A stretch of DNA of 22,740 nt from Chloroflexota bacterium (GTDB lineage Bacteria; Chloroflexota; Dehalococcoidia; DSTF01; RBG-16-68-14), in contig JADFRJ010000007.1 of assembly GCA_022561355.1 (NCBI GenBank), positions 1 to 22,740 on the forward strand, given 5' to 3'. Numbering within the stretch: position 1 is the first letter of the stretch; each line of letters opens with the position of its first letter. The notes under the pieces are model-generated. The model saw only the letters and a program-made list of their open reading frames with translations. It was not told where the DNA came from and did no database searches. The position numbers and the translations under genes are program-made. Below are positions 7,058 through 14,040 of the stretch, one piece after another.

Positions 7058-7587
7058 CTAGGAGGTGGCCTCTTCAATCTGCCTGAGCCTTGGAGCGCAT
7101 TCCTTGTTCCAGGCTTCCTCATATCCACCAGGCACGTCCGTCGGAAAGAAGCCTGTCGGGCCTATTCCAGCGAGGTCTGCCATTTGATCCGCATCATTAC
7201 GGGACTAATCAAAAAGCTCCTCGTCACCGCTCCGCAGTGCCGCCGTAAGGACTTCAAATACAGCAATTTCAGTTTCTAACACAACTAATACTTGTTCGTG
7301 TACGTCGCGTATATCTGGGGGCGGCTCGATCCGGCTAAACTCCTTAAGTGCTGTCTGGGACACGGCCTTCAGATCAAGCAAGTCTGTCAGGGTATCATCC
7401 AGTGTGGCGACGTCCTCAGACCCTGGAAATCCAGTCGCGATAAGCACCTCCATGTACTTCGAGACCGACTCACATGCGTCGGCAACGTAGCGCCGCTGCT
7501 CAGGGGTTGGTGAGTCACTTCCCCGCCCCCGCAGGCGACGACCACCAACGTCACACCGACCAATGCTGCTACCAACCGAATGTTCAT
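7058..7587 (-). pseudogene. Small lipoprotein gene, frameshifted and interrupted by TAG
   Basis: The start MNIRLVAALVGVTLVVVACGGG is a lipoprotein signal with a lipobox cysteine (VVAC). It is preceded by AGGAGG 8 nt from the ATG in leader repeat copy C. In the G-rich run at 7521-7530 one base appears to be missing. With one added G the reading becomes CGGGGSDSPTPEQRRYVADA and then continues as CESVSKYMEVLIATGFP in the long downstream frame. That frame ends in TAG at 7205-7207. The same phase then stays open for another 48 codons (MADLAGIGPTGFFPTDVPGG, then YEEAWNKECAPRLRQIEE) to a stop at 7058. The restored protein is about 176 residues, mostly helical, with two cysteines after the lipobox. 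Function unknown. The two lesions suggest decay; a homopolymer sequencing error could explain the first. Confidence 0.65.
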
Positions 7588-7591
7588 GCTC

Positions 7592-7624
7592 GCCACCTCC
7601 TACTGTGGTGGACGGAGTGTAGCA
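7592..7624 (-). repeat. Leader repeat copy C, directly before the lipoprotein start
   Basis: Minus strand: TGCTACACT, CCGT, CCACC-ACAGTAGGA-GGTGG, CGAGC, ATG. The stem CCACC/GGTGG is kept although the loop differs from copy A at two positions, and the Shine-Dalgarno AGGAGG is partly in the 3' stem arm. This is the copy that best shows the intended layout: promoter, short leader, SD and start codon. Confidence 0.7.
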
Positions 7625-7739
7625 TGCTCAGACCTCAGCAGTAGCGGGCTATTTCGCAGCCGTGGTGAACGTTGATGGGGACGTGATGAAGTGGGTGGCC
7701 TAGCCAATGGTGTCGAGAGTTTGAAGGTGACTCCGGCGA

Positions 7740-8018
7740 TCAGGCTTCCTGAGCGGGAAGCCGTTCCCGCAGGAGGTCGTTCCGTTCCTGCTGAAGGGCG
7801 AGAAGCTGTTCGATCTGTTCCTGGAGCCGGCTCATGCTCGACACGAATACCTTAGGCGGAGAGTCCTCCGGCAGCATCTCCATACATATCTCCATACACT
7901 TCGCCATCACGGTAGCCGGGAGGTGAGCAAGGCGCTCGCGCTGCTCGCCCTGCAAGAGCTGACGAACGACAAAACCGCCAGCAAGGGAGAGCAATACCAG
8001 GAACAACATCTTCTTCAT
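7740..8018 (-). CDS. Small membrane-anchored coiled-coil protein, unknown
   Basis: A 92-residue protein with one N-terminal hydrophobic helix (MKKMLFLVLLSLAGGFVV, residues about 1-18), which is an anchor or uncleaved signal. A middle region has two close cysteines (KCMEICMEM), and a C-terminal amphipathic helix (SRLQEQIEQLLALQQERNDL) is likely a coiled coil. I do not recognise a family. The ATG at 8018 has TGGAGG 5 nt upstream, a good ribosome site. An overlapping upstream frame starts at 8076 behind a second AGGAGG placed in a hairpin loop (8080-8097). It may be a translated leader or an alternative gene, but its composition is less protein-like. An extended -10 (TGGTACTAAG) lies further up. 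The gene appears monocistronic. Confidence 0.6.
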   Translation of the reverse strand: MKKMLFLVLLSLAGGFVVRQLLQGEQRERLAHLPATVMAKCMEICMEMLPEDSPPKVFVSSMSRLQEQIEQLLALQQERNDLLRERLPAQEA

Positions 8019-8079
8019 CGTAGCCTCCAGCCATGTGGGCTAGCCACACTGTCCGCCCCGTGACTACGAGGAGCATGGC

Positions 8080-8097
8080 TTGGCCCTCCTGCGCCAA
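8080..8097 (-). promoter_or_regulatory. Hairpin presenting a Shine-Dalgarno site in its loop
   Basis: Minus strand: TTGGC-GCAGGAGG-GCCAA, a perfect 5-bp stem with AGGAGG wholly in the loop, 8 nt before an ATG at 8074-8076. It lies in the leader of the 92-residue membrane protein. Its layout echoes the repeated leader hairpins nearby without sharing their sequence. Confidence 0.35.
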
Positions 8098-8235
8098 CCT
8101 TAGTACCACCTAGGCGTGAAGTCAACAAGCGCTAGAGTTTCGCAACGGCCTACTGGAGACGTTACACGGATCCGAGTAGAATGCTGATAAGCCCACCAGC
8201 TCCTCAATGCTTACAGGGAGGAGGCAAATAGGCCA

Positions 8236-8415
8236 ATGGCTAGCATTCCTGGTAGTGATATCCAACTTGCTATCGAGAAACTGAAGGAACGGATGATAAA
8301 GGAACGCATCTCTGTAGAGGAAGCGTTTGCGCTGGAAAAGGCAGACCACCCTCAACTTGAGGAGATAGTCTACGAGATGGCTGTGGACGCCATCAAAGCT
8401 GAGCTCTCAATCTGA
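8236..8415 (+). CDS. 59-residue helical small protein, unknown
   Basis: A short ORF starting MASIPGSDIQLAIEKLKERM and continuing IKERISVEEAFALEKADHPQ, with the ending AIKAELSI before TGA. It has a strong purine-rich ribosome site (AGGGAGGAGG at 8215-8224, 11 nt before ATG) and a TAGAAT -10-like box at 8177-8182. The amino-acid mix is charged and helical, with an alternating pattern of K/E and hydrophobic residues typical of a real small helical-bundle or regulator protein. No cysteine or membrane segment is present. I do not recognise a family. The opposite-strand frame here looks random, supporting the plus-strand reading. Confidence 0.55.
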   Translation: MASIPGSDIQLAIEKLKERMIKERISVEEAFALEKADHPQLEEIVYEMAVDAIKAELSI

Positions 8416-8465
8416 CCCCGTCACCGAACTGCACCACCAGTTGAGCGGAGCAGTACACTCTGCAC

Positions 8466-8829
8466 ATGGCCTACAGCCTGAAAGCCAAGTGGTTGCGCCG
8501 GTGCATCGGCACCCGCAAGGATGGTGCGCAGTGCCAGGCCGTATGCCATGTGGGACGACTCCCGTGGGCTCTGCATCAGGCACTCAGGACGCTGGAAGCC
8601 TACTCGGCGTGCCTGGTATGAACGCGACCCGGTGGCCAACTATGAACCCTGCAAATGCATCGCCTACAACTGGCCGCACCGTCCAGGCGGAGGTCTATGC
8701 AACTGGCCCGATGAACCGGAGTACCGACTGACCACCCCGGAGAGTACGCACCGCGGGCCAAGGATGCGCATACCGCCGGCCGCGATCGGCAGAGACACTC
8801 GCTATCCGCATTGCGGCGCTTTCACATAA
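8466..8829 (+). pseudogene. Cys/His-motif small protein with one frameshift
   Basis: From the ATG at 8466 the frame reads MAYSLKAKWLRRCIGTRKDG then AQCQA. After about 8540-8545 sense continues only in the next phase: AMWDDSRGLCIRHSGRWKPT and on to PHCGAFT with TAA at 8827-8829. Removing one base gives a continuous 120-residue protein. Its pattern C-x8-C-x(~11)-C-x3-H-x-G is typical of a small zinc-binding family seen in phages and mobile DNA (proteins with R-C-x-A-x-x-x-x-G-x-x-C ... C-x-x-H-x-G). The second half has more Cys and Trp (PCKCIAYNW, LCNWPDEPEY). Function unknown. The lesion could be a sequence error. A TACACT box only 6 nt before the ATG suggests a near-leaderless transcript. Confidence 0.5.
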
Positions 8830-8839
8830 CAAACGCGGT

Positions 8840-8848
8840 TGCTATACT
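8840..8848 (+). promoter_or_regulatory. Extended -10 (TGCTATACT) before the CBS-korAB operon
   Basis: TGCTATACT is a near-ideal extended -10 box in the gap before the CBS-korA-korB genes; no convincing -35 is visible. Transcription would start about 8855, which argues against the TTG at 8849 being the start of the CBS protein. Confidence 0.45.
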
Positions 8849-9001
8849 TTGAACAAGAGTGTGCCGAACATTCTACAGAACCGTGAAACATACTCCTCCG
8901 GAAGCTCTGCTAGATTCCCAACAGACGACCGATGGGCTAGAGGTGAGCAGGATCGTGCGTTCGTTTCATCTGATCATCGACAGCAAGGTTGGCGAGCGGC
9001 G

Positions 9002-9451
9002 TTGTTAGCCGACAAGATCGTCACTCTAAAACTCGGGTCTCCTTTATTCGTCGCTTCCGGGTCAAGCATGCGCCAGGTCATCGAGACCATCCAGCAGGCA
9101 CAAGCGGGCTCTGTGCTCATCCTCGACGGCAAACGGCTGGTCGGCATCATGACCGAGCGCGATGTGCTGATGAAGGTTGTGGCCCGGCACGTAGATTATG
9201 ACAAGCCGGTCGACGAGTTCATGACACCGAATCCTCGCACGTTGCGCCCCGCTGACACGATCGGTGACGCAATCAACCTCATGCACGAGGCTGGGCTGCG
9301 CAACATCCCGATTGTCGATGAGGACGGCGTGGTGATTGCCGTGTTCCGCGCGCGAGACGTGATCCACCATCTGGCGGAATCGTTTCCCGCGCATGTCCTC
9401 AATCTTCCACCACGTCCGAATCAGAAGATGAAGACGGCAGAAGGAGCCTAA
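9002..9451 (+). CDS. CBS-pair domain protein, leading gene of the kor operon
   Basis: About 149 residues consisting almost wholly of a tandem CBS pair (Bateman module): GSPLFVASGSSMRQVIETIQ...GSVLILDGKRLVGIMTERDV, then FMTPNPRTLRPADTIGDAIN...NIPIVDEDGVV. CBS pairs bind adenine nucleotides or related ligands and regulate partner enzymes or transporters. The open frame extends up to 8849, but the extra 51 residues do not resemble CBS and would begin on top of the -10 box. I therefore place the start at the in-frame TTG at 9002, which gives a compact protein; GTG 8861 and TTG 8849 are alternatives. It ends 10 nt before korA. A second CBS protein follows korB, so both ends of the oxidoreductase operon carry a nucleotide sensor. 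Confidence 0.8.
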   Translation: MLADKIVTLKLGSPLFVASGSSMRQVIETIQQAQAGSVLILDGKRLVGIMTERDVLMKVVARHVDYDKPVDEFMTPNPRTLRPADTIGDAINLMHEAGLRNIPIVDEDGVVIAVFRARDVIHHLAESFPAHVLNLPPRPNQKMKTAEGA

Positions 9452-9461
9452 GCAGCACAAG

Positions 9462-11318
9462 ATGGCAGAGGAAAGCGGTGACGTTCGAGAGCTAGACCGA
9501 GTCACCATTCGCTTTGCCGGAGACTCAGGCGACGGAAGCCAACTCGCGGGGCAGCAGTTTACCAACACTGCCGCCATCTTCGGCAACGATGTAAGCACCG
9601 TCCCTGATTACCCGGCGGAGATCCGAGCGCCGGCCGGTTCACTGCCCGGCGTCAGCTCCTTCCAGGTTAGCTTCTCCAGCCACGAAATTTACACCGCCGG
9701 CGACAATCCAGACGTACTCGTCGCGATGAACCCAGCCGCTCTCAAGACGAACCTGCCCGATGTGCCAAAGGGTTCACTGATCATCATCAACGCAGACGAG
9801 TTCACTGAGGCGAACTTCCGCAAAGCCGACTACGAGGCTGACCCTCGCGAAGACGGCACGTTGGCCGGCTTCCGCCTGATCCAGGTGCCGATTACCAGCA
9901 TGAACGCTCGTGCATTGAAGGAGAGCGGCCTGCCGCAGCGCCAGATTGACCGATCGAAGAACCTCTTCGCGCTGGGCGTGATGTTCTGGCTGTATGAGCG
10001 CTCGCTCGAACCAACGCTGAACTGGATCGACGGCAAGTTCGCGAAGAACCCGCAGGTCGCGGAGGCGAACAAGACGACGCTCAAGGCCGGCTTCTACTTT
10101 GGTGAGACGGCGGAGCTGTTCTCGGAGCACTACCGTGTACCGAAGGCGAATCCACGGCCTGGCAAGTATCGCAATATTACGGGTAACGAGGCGACCGCGC
10201 TCGGCTTCCTGGCCGCGTCACAGCTGCTAAAGAAGCCGCTCTTCTACGCGAGCTACCCGATCACGCCAGCCAGCGACATCCTCGGCGAGCTAGCGAAGTA
10301 CAAGAGCTTCGGCGTCAAGACGATGCAGACAGAGGACGAGTTGGCGGCCATCGGGGCGGCCATCGGCGCTTCGTTTGGTGGGGCGCTAGGGCTCACTGGC
10401 ACGAGCGGCCCAGGACTGGCCCTGAAGAGCGAGGCGATCGGCTTAGCGGTGATGACAGAGCTTCCAGTTGTGATCGCCAACGTCCAACGTTCCGGACCGA
10501 GCACCGGCATGCCCTCGAAGACTGAGCAAGGCGACCTGCTGCAGGCGATGTTCGGCCGAAACGGCGAATCGCCGCTCGCCATCGTCGCGCCGGCAACCCC
10601 GGCGGAGTGCTTCGAGATGGCGATCGAGGCGTTTCGCATCGCAACGAAGTTCATGGTACCCACGATCTTCCTCTCGGACGGCCTCCTAGGTTCCGGCTCT
10701 GAACCATGGCGTATCCCAGCGATAGAGGACCTTCCAAAAATGGATGTCCAGCATCCCACGGACCCTGAGACCTTCGAGCCATACCAGCGCGATGAGACGA
10801 CGCTCGCGCGGCCGTGGGCCGTACCCGGCACGCCGGGTCTGGAGCACCGTATCGGCGGCCTTGAGAAGTCCGACATCACCGGTAACGTCCGCTACGATGC
10901 CGAGAACCACGAGCGCATGACCCGCCTACGCGCGGAGAAGGTCGAGCGCATCGCGGATGACATCCCCGAACTCAAGATCGACGGCGAACCGAGCGGAGAG
11001 CTGCTCGTGCTTGGTTGGGGAAGCACCTATGGAGCGATCATTACCGCCGTATATCGCGCGCAGGCAGATGGGCTCTCCGTCTCTGCTGCGCACCTCCGCT
11101 ACCTGAACCCGTTCCCGAGGAACCTTGGCGACGTACTTTCGCAGTTCGAGCGGGTGTTGATCCCTGAGATGAACTTAGGCCAGTTGCTGCTGCTCATCCG
11201 TGCCCGCTACCTCGTCGACGCAGAGGGGCTGAACCGAGTCACCGGCAGGCCAATGAAGACGGCGGATGTGGCGGCGAAGATCGAAACGTTAGTCCGAAGG
11301 AAAGTGAGCGTCGCATGA
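9462..11318 (+). CDS. korA: 2-oxoacid:ferredoxin oxidoreductase, fused gamma-alpha subunit
   Basis: Large subunit (618 residues) of a cytoplasmic 2-oxoglutarate/2-oxoacid:ferredoxin oxidoreductase, which converts a 2-oxoacid and CoA to acyl-CoA and CO2 while reducing ferredoxin. The gamma domain comes first: IRFAGDSGDGSQLAG at about 16-30 resembles the G-x-G-G-x-G nucleotide-like loop of POR gamma. The alpha domain follows, with YPITPASDILGELA at 265-278 and EDELAAIGAAIGASFGGALGL and TSGPGLALKSE further on, all signatures of the pyrimidine-binding domain. This gamma-alpha fusion plus separate beta is the KorAB architecture of Mycobacterium and many Chloroflexota. It overlaps korB by 4 nt (ATGA), implying coupled translation. 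Substrate is inferred as 2-oxoglutarate by architecture; other 2-oxoacids cannot be excluded. Confidence 0.93.
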   Translation: MAEESGDVRELDRVTIRFAGDSGDGSQLAGQQFTNTAAIFGNDVSTVPDYPAEIRAPAGSLPGVSSFQVSFSSHEIYTAGDNPDVLVAMNPAALKTNLPDVPKGSLIIINADEFTEANFRKADYEADPREDGTLAGFRLIQVPITSMNARALKESGLPQRQIDRSKNLFALGVMFWLYERSLEPTLNWIDGKFAKNPQVAEANKTTLKAGFYFGETAELFSEHYRVPKANPRPGKYRNITGNEATALGFLAASQLLKKPLFYASYPITPASDILGELAKYKSFGVKTMQTEDELAAIGAAIGASFGGALGLTGTSGPGLALKSEAIGLAVMTELPVVIANVQRSGPSTGMPSKTEQGDLLQAMFGRNGESPLAIVAPATPAECFEMAIEAFRIATKFMVPTIFLSDGLLGSGSEPWRIPAIEDLPKMDVQHPTDPETFEPYQRDETTLARPWAVPGTPGLEHRIGGLEKSDITGNVRYDAENHERMTRLRAEKVERIADDIPELKIDGEPSGELLVLGWGSTYGAIITAVYRAQADGLSVSAAHLRYLNPFPRNLGDVLSQFERVLIPEMNLGQLLLLIRARYLVDAEGLNRVTGRPMKTADVAAKIETLVRRKVSVA

Positions 11319-12337
11319 CGACGGCAGACCAGACCATCAAGCTGGCGCGCAAGGACTTCGTCTCCGACCAAGAGGTGCGTTGGTGCCCCGGCTGCGGTGA
11401 CTATTCGATCCTGGCGCAGACGCAGAAGCTCATGCCGGAGCTCAACATTCCGCGGGAGAACATCGTCTTCATTTCGGGCATCGGCTGCAATAGCCGCCTG
11501 CCCTACTACATGAACACGTACGGATTCCACAGCATTCACGGCCGCGCGCCCACGCTGGCAACCGGCCTCAAGGCGGCGCGCCCGGAGCTGAGCGTCTGGG
11601 TGATCACCGGCGATGGAGATGGTTTAAGCATCGGCGGTAACCACCTGCTGCACATCATGCGGCGGAACGTGGACGTCGTCATCGTGCTGTTTAACAATCG
11701 CATCTACGGCCTGACGAAGGGCCAGTACTCACCAACATCGGAGCTAGGCAAGGTGACCAAGACATCGCCGATTGGTTCGATCGACTATCCAGTGGATGTC
11801 TGCTCGTTCGCGCTAGGCGCGGGGGCAACGTTCGTAGCGCGTACGCTAGACATCGACACGCACCACCTGGTAACAACCCTGGAGCGGGCATCCCAACACA
11901 GAGGAACGTCATTCGTCGAAGTCTTGCAGAACTGCAACGTCTACAACGACGGCGCCTATAAGGAGTTCGCGGACAAGGCTGTCCGCCCAGACAGGATGAT
12001 TGAGGTGGAGCACGGCAAACCGCTCATCTTCGGCAAGGAGCGCAACAAGGGCTTCCGGCTCAACGGCACGACTGCCGAGATCCTTGACTTCGACAATGGC
12101 GCATCCGTAGATGACGCGCTCGTCCACGATGAGGCGCTGGAGGACCCTACCATCGCATCGATACTAGCGAGGATGGACTACCCGGAGCTCCCTGTAGCTA
12201 TGGGCGTCCTGCGGGCGTTCGAGCGCCCCACCTACGACTCGATGATGGAAGACCAGATCCAAGAGGCGATCAAGAAGGAAGGCCCTGGTGACCTTGAGAC
12301 GATCCTCAACGCGGGCGACACATGGGTGGTAGAATAG
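11315..12337 (+). CDS. korB: 2-oxoacid:ferredoxin oxidoreductase, beta (TPP) subunit
   Basis: The 340-residue thiamine-diphosphate subunit partnering KorA. RWCPGCGDYSIL (22-33) and ISGIGCNSRLPYY (53-65) supply cysteines C24, C27 and C58; together with C207 (VLQNCNVYN) these fit the usual [4Fe-4S] ligands. The TPP/Mg motif is GDGDGLSIGGNH (99-110) followed by NNRIYGLTKGQYSPTS (127-142). HSIHGRAPTLATGLK is typical of the family. Length and order match KorB. It starts within the korA stop (ATGA). Downstream, 20 nt away, is a zinc-ribbon CBS gene that has both its own AAGGAG and a possible internal -10 (TGGTAGAAT at 12327-12335, inside the end of korB), so it may also be made separately. Confidence 0.94.
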   Translation: MTTADQTIKLARKDFVSDQEVRWCPGCGDYSILAQTQKLMPELNIPRENIVFISGIGCNSRLPYYMNTYGFHSIHGRAPTLATGLKAARPELSVWVITGDGDGLSIGGNHLLHIMRRNVDVVIVLFNNRIYGLTKGQYSPTSELGKVTKTSPIGSIDYPVDVCSFALGAGATFVARTLDIDTHHLVTTLERASQHRGTSFVEVLQNCNVYNDGAYKEFADKAVRPDRMIEVEHGKPLIFGKERNKGFRLNGTTAEILDFDNGASVDDALVHDEALEDPTIASILARMDYPELPVAMGVLRAFERPTYDSMMEDQIQEAIKKEGPGDLETILNAGDTWVVE

Positions 12338-12357
12338 TGCCAGCCTAAGGAGCTGAC

Positions 12358-12879
12358 ATGATCTGCCCAAGCTGCAACACACAAAACATCCCCGGGGCCG
12401 AGTTCTGCGAGAGCTGCGGCAGCGACCTGCACGACCTCACGCATCCGGAGGCCGAGGACGACTTCACCCAGCACATCATCACCGACACGATTGGGGCCGT
12501 CGACGCCGATGCGCCACCACCCGTCGCCCCGAGTGATCCCGTGGGTTTAGTCATCCACAGCATGCAGGAGAACCGCGTATCGGCCGTACTCGTGAAGGAC
12601 GGCGACGAGCTGGTCGGGATCCTGACGGAGCGCGACGTGCTCCTCAAGGCCGCGGGAGACGACGTTGACTTGAACGCCCTCGCCGTCCGCGATCTGATGT
12701 CGCCGGACCCAGTGATCCTGCAAGAAGATGATACGCTCGCTGTGGCGCTGCACAAGATGTCGGTGGGTGGCTTTCGCCACATCCCGATCGTTACGGACGG
12801 CAAGGCCACACGAATCGCCTCGATTAGAGACGTCCTCAGGCATATCAGCCCGTACATCCCGAGTCACTCAGACGGCTAG
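12358..12879 (+). CDS. Zinc-ribbon plus CBS-pair protein
   Basis: A 173-residue protein. The N-terminus MICPSCNTQNIPGAEFCESC is a four-cysteine zinc ribbon (C3, C6, C17, C20). An acidic linker rich in D and P follows, then a CBS pair: DPVGLVIHSMQENRVSAVLV...VGILTERDVLLKA and LMSPDPVILQEDDTLAVALH...GGFRHIPIV. It is likely a cytoplasmic ligand-sensing adaptor for the KorAB complex or its regulation. This rests on gene order: it follows korB, and another CBS gene precedes korA. The SD AAGGAG is 5 nt from the ATG. The CBS cores of the two genes are clearly related to each other (VGI-TERDVL-K in both), suggesting an old duplication with zinc-ribbon gain. Confidence 0.85.
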   Translation: MICPSCNTQNIPGAEFCESCGSDLHDLTHPEAEDDFTQHIITDTIGAVDADAPPPVAPSDPVGLVIHSMQENRVSAVLVKDGDELVGILTERDVLLKAAGDDVDLNALAVRDLMSPDPVILQEDDTLAVALHKMSVGGFRHIPIVTDGKATRIASIRDVLRHISPYIPSHSDG

Positions 12880-12906
12880 CAGCGGATTCGCGCTAGAGCG
12901 GCGATG

Positions 12907-12915
12907 TGCTATTCT
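12907..12915 (+). promoter_or_regulatory. Extended -10 (TGCTATTCT) for the candidate selenoprotein
   Basis: TGCTATTCT ends 14 nt before the ATG at 12930, so the transcript would have a leader of only about 8 nt. No Shine-Dalgarno site is seen, pointing to near-leaderless translation. Confidence 0.45.
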
Positions 12916-12929
12916 CGCGCTGACAGATC

Positions 12930-13973
12930 ATGATCTCTAACGATGTCACAATCGATCGCCGTGAGTTCGAGCAGCGAACCGGCTGGGAATTAAAGCCGGA
13001 GGGCGCCTGCAAAGACGGCCGCTGCGTCCCGCTGCCTGACCCCGTTTCGGACACGGTGGATCTCACGACGATCTCTGAACACCTCTCGATGCCCCTCATA
13101 CTCGAGCCGGACGCGGGCCTTTGGGCGCTCGGCCCCGAATGCGGCGGCAAGGCGCTCACCAGCGCTCACGCAGCAGAGCTTGAGCTACCTGACTGGAAGG
13201 GCAACTCCTTCCGCCTCAGCTCGCTCCGCGGGCACAAAGCGCTGCTCGTCGCCTGGGCTTCTTGGTGAGGTTGCAGGATGGACCTGCCCGGGTGGCAGGA
13301 GTTGCGCAACGAGCTCTACCCCAAGGGTTTGGAGATCGTGGCGGTCGCGCTTGACTCGAATGTTGACGCCGCGCGAGCAGTGATCGAGGCGAACCCGCCG
13401 AATCATCCGTCACTCATCGATGCGCAGCACACTCTGGGTGCGCTCTTCGGCGTGGTCAACGTGCCGAGCGGAATCTGGATCGATGAGGAGGGCATGATCG
13501 TGAGACCGCCGGAGCCCGCCTTCCCCGCCCCCTCCCCACTGAAGGACGCTGAGATCCCCGAGGGGCTGCCTGACCAGATCCGTGACATGCTGACGGAAGC
13601 CAAGAAGATCAGGAATGAACCGGAGGTCTACATCGGCGCGCTCCGCGATTGGGTCGAACATGGCTCAGAGAGCCGCTTCGCGCTCGCGCCCGGCGAGGTG
13701 ATCGAACGGAGCCGCCCACGGCCTCGTGAGGAAGGGCTGGCGGCCGCCCATTTCGAACTGGGCGAGCACCTGCACCGGACGGGGAGCACAGAGCTAGCCG
13801 TGAAGCACTGGCGCGACGCGCACAGGCTCCAGCCCGACAACTGGACCTACAAGCGCCAGGCCTGGAGTTCAGTCGATCCAACGCAGGGGCCATCCGATCA
13901 GTACGAAGGCGACTGGCTGAGCGACGTGCGCAAGATCGGCGCTGAGAACTACTACCCACCACTAGAGATGTAG
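12930..13973 (+). CDS. Candidate selenoprotein: thioredoxin-fold redoxin with in-frame TGA in the WASW-U-GCR motif
   Basis: Two open frames, 12930-13268 and 13278-13973, are in the same phase and separated only by TGA at 13266-13268. Reading TGA as Sec gives 347 residues. The N-terminal part has TGWELKPEGACKDGRCVPLP with a C27/C32 pair. A redoxin (AhpC/TlpA-like) domain follows: DWKGNSFRLSSLRGHKALLV, AWASW-U113-G-C115-RMDLPGWQ, IVAVALDSN, then NVPSGIWIDEEG. In Cys homologues of this fold the residue after W-A-x-W is the nucleophilic cysteine, exactly where TGA lies. The C-terminus (LAAAHFELGEHLHRTGSTEL) looks TPR-like. A hairpin at 13283-13299 suits a bacterial SECIS. Likely a cytoplasmic peroxidase or thiol reductase near the oxygen-sensitive KorAB, with its own promoter. 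The alternative is a nonsense mutation or base error; the open, conserved second half argues against decay. Confidence 0.8.
13283..13299 (+). promoter_or_regulatory. Putative bacterial SECIS hairpin
   Basis: CCTGCC-CGGGT-GGCAGG: a perfect 6-bp stem with a 5-nt loop. The loop starts 20 nt after the TGA and has a G at its second position, both as expected for bacterial SECIS elements read by SelB. It lies inside the coding sequence, as it does in bacteria. Confidence 0.6.
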
Positions 13974-14005
13974 CGAGCGCACTAACGGCGACGGCGGAAA
14001 TGTAA

Positions 14006-14031
14006 GACCACCAGGCGGTTGCCTGGTGGTC
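14006..14031. terminator. Strong hairpin between convergent selenoprotein and tRNA-Asp genes
   Basis: GACCACCAGGC-GGTT-GCCTGGTGGTC is a perfect 11-bp stem with a 4-nt loop. On the minus strand it follows tRNA-Asp by 9 nt and is trailed by TTACATTTCC, so it probably ends the tRNA transcript and may also serve the plus-strand gene. No long T run follows on either side. Confidence 0.75.
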
Positions 14032-14040
14032 GAACTGTTA

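Noticed and set aside
8122..8355. Minus-strand 77-residue frame
   Set aside because: It is opposite the 59-residue plus-strand ORF, which has the ribosome site and protein-like composition.
8849..9001. N-terminal extension of the first CBS protein from TTG 8849
   Set aside because: It begins immediately after the extended -10 box, so transcription would start within it, and the residues do not resemble CBS.
13273..13287. Alternative hairpin GCAGG-ATGGA-CCTGC right after the TGA
   Set aside because: Its loop begins only 9 nt after TGA, nearer than bacterial SECIS loops, and it excludes the better hairpin at 13283-13299.
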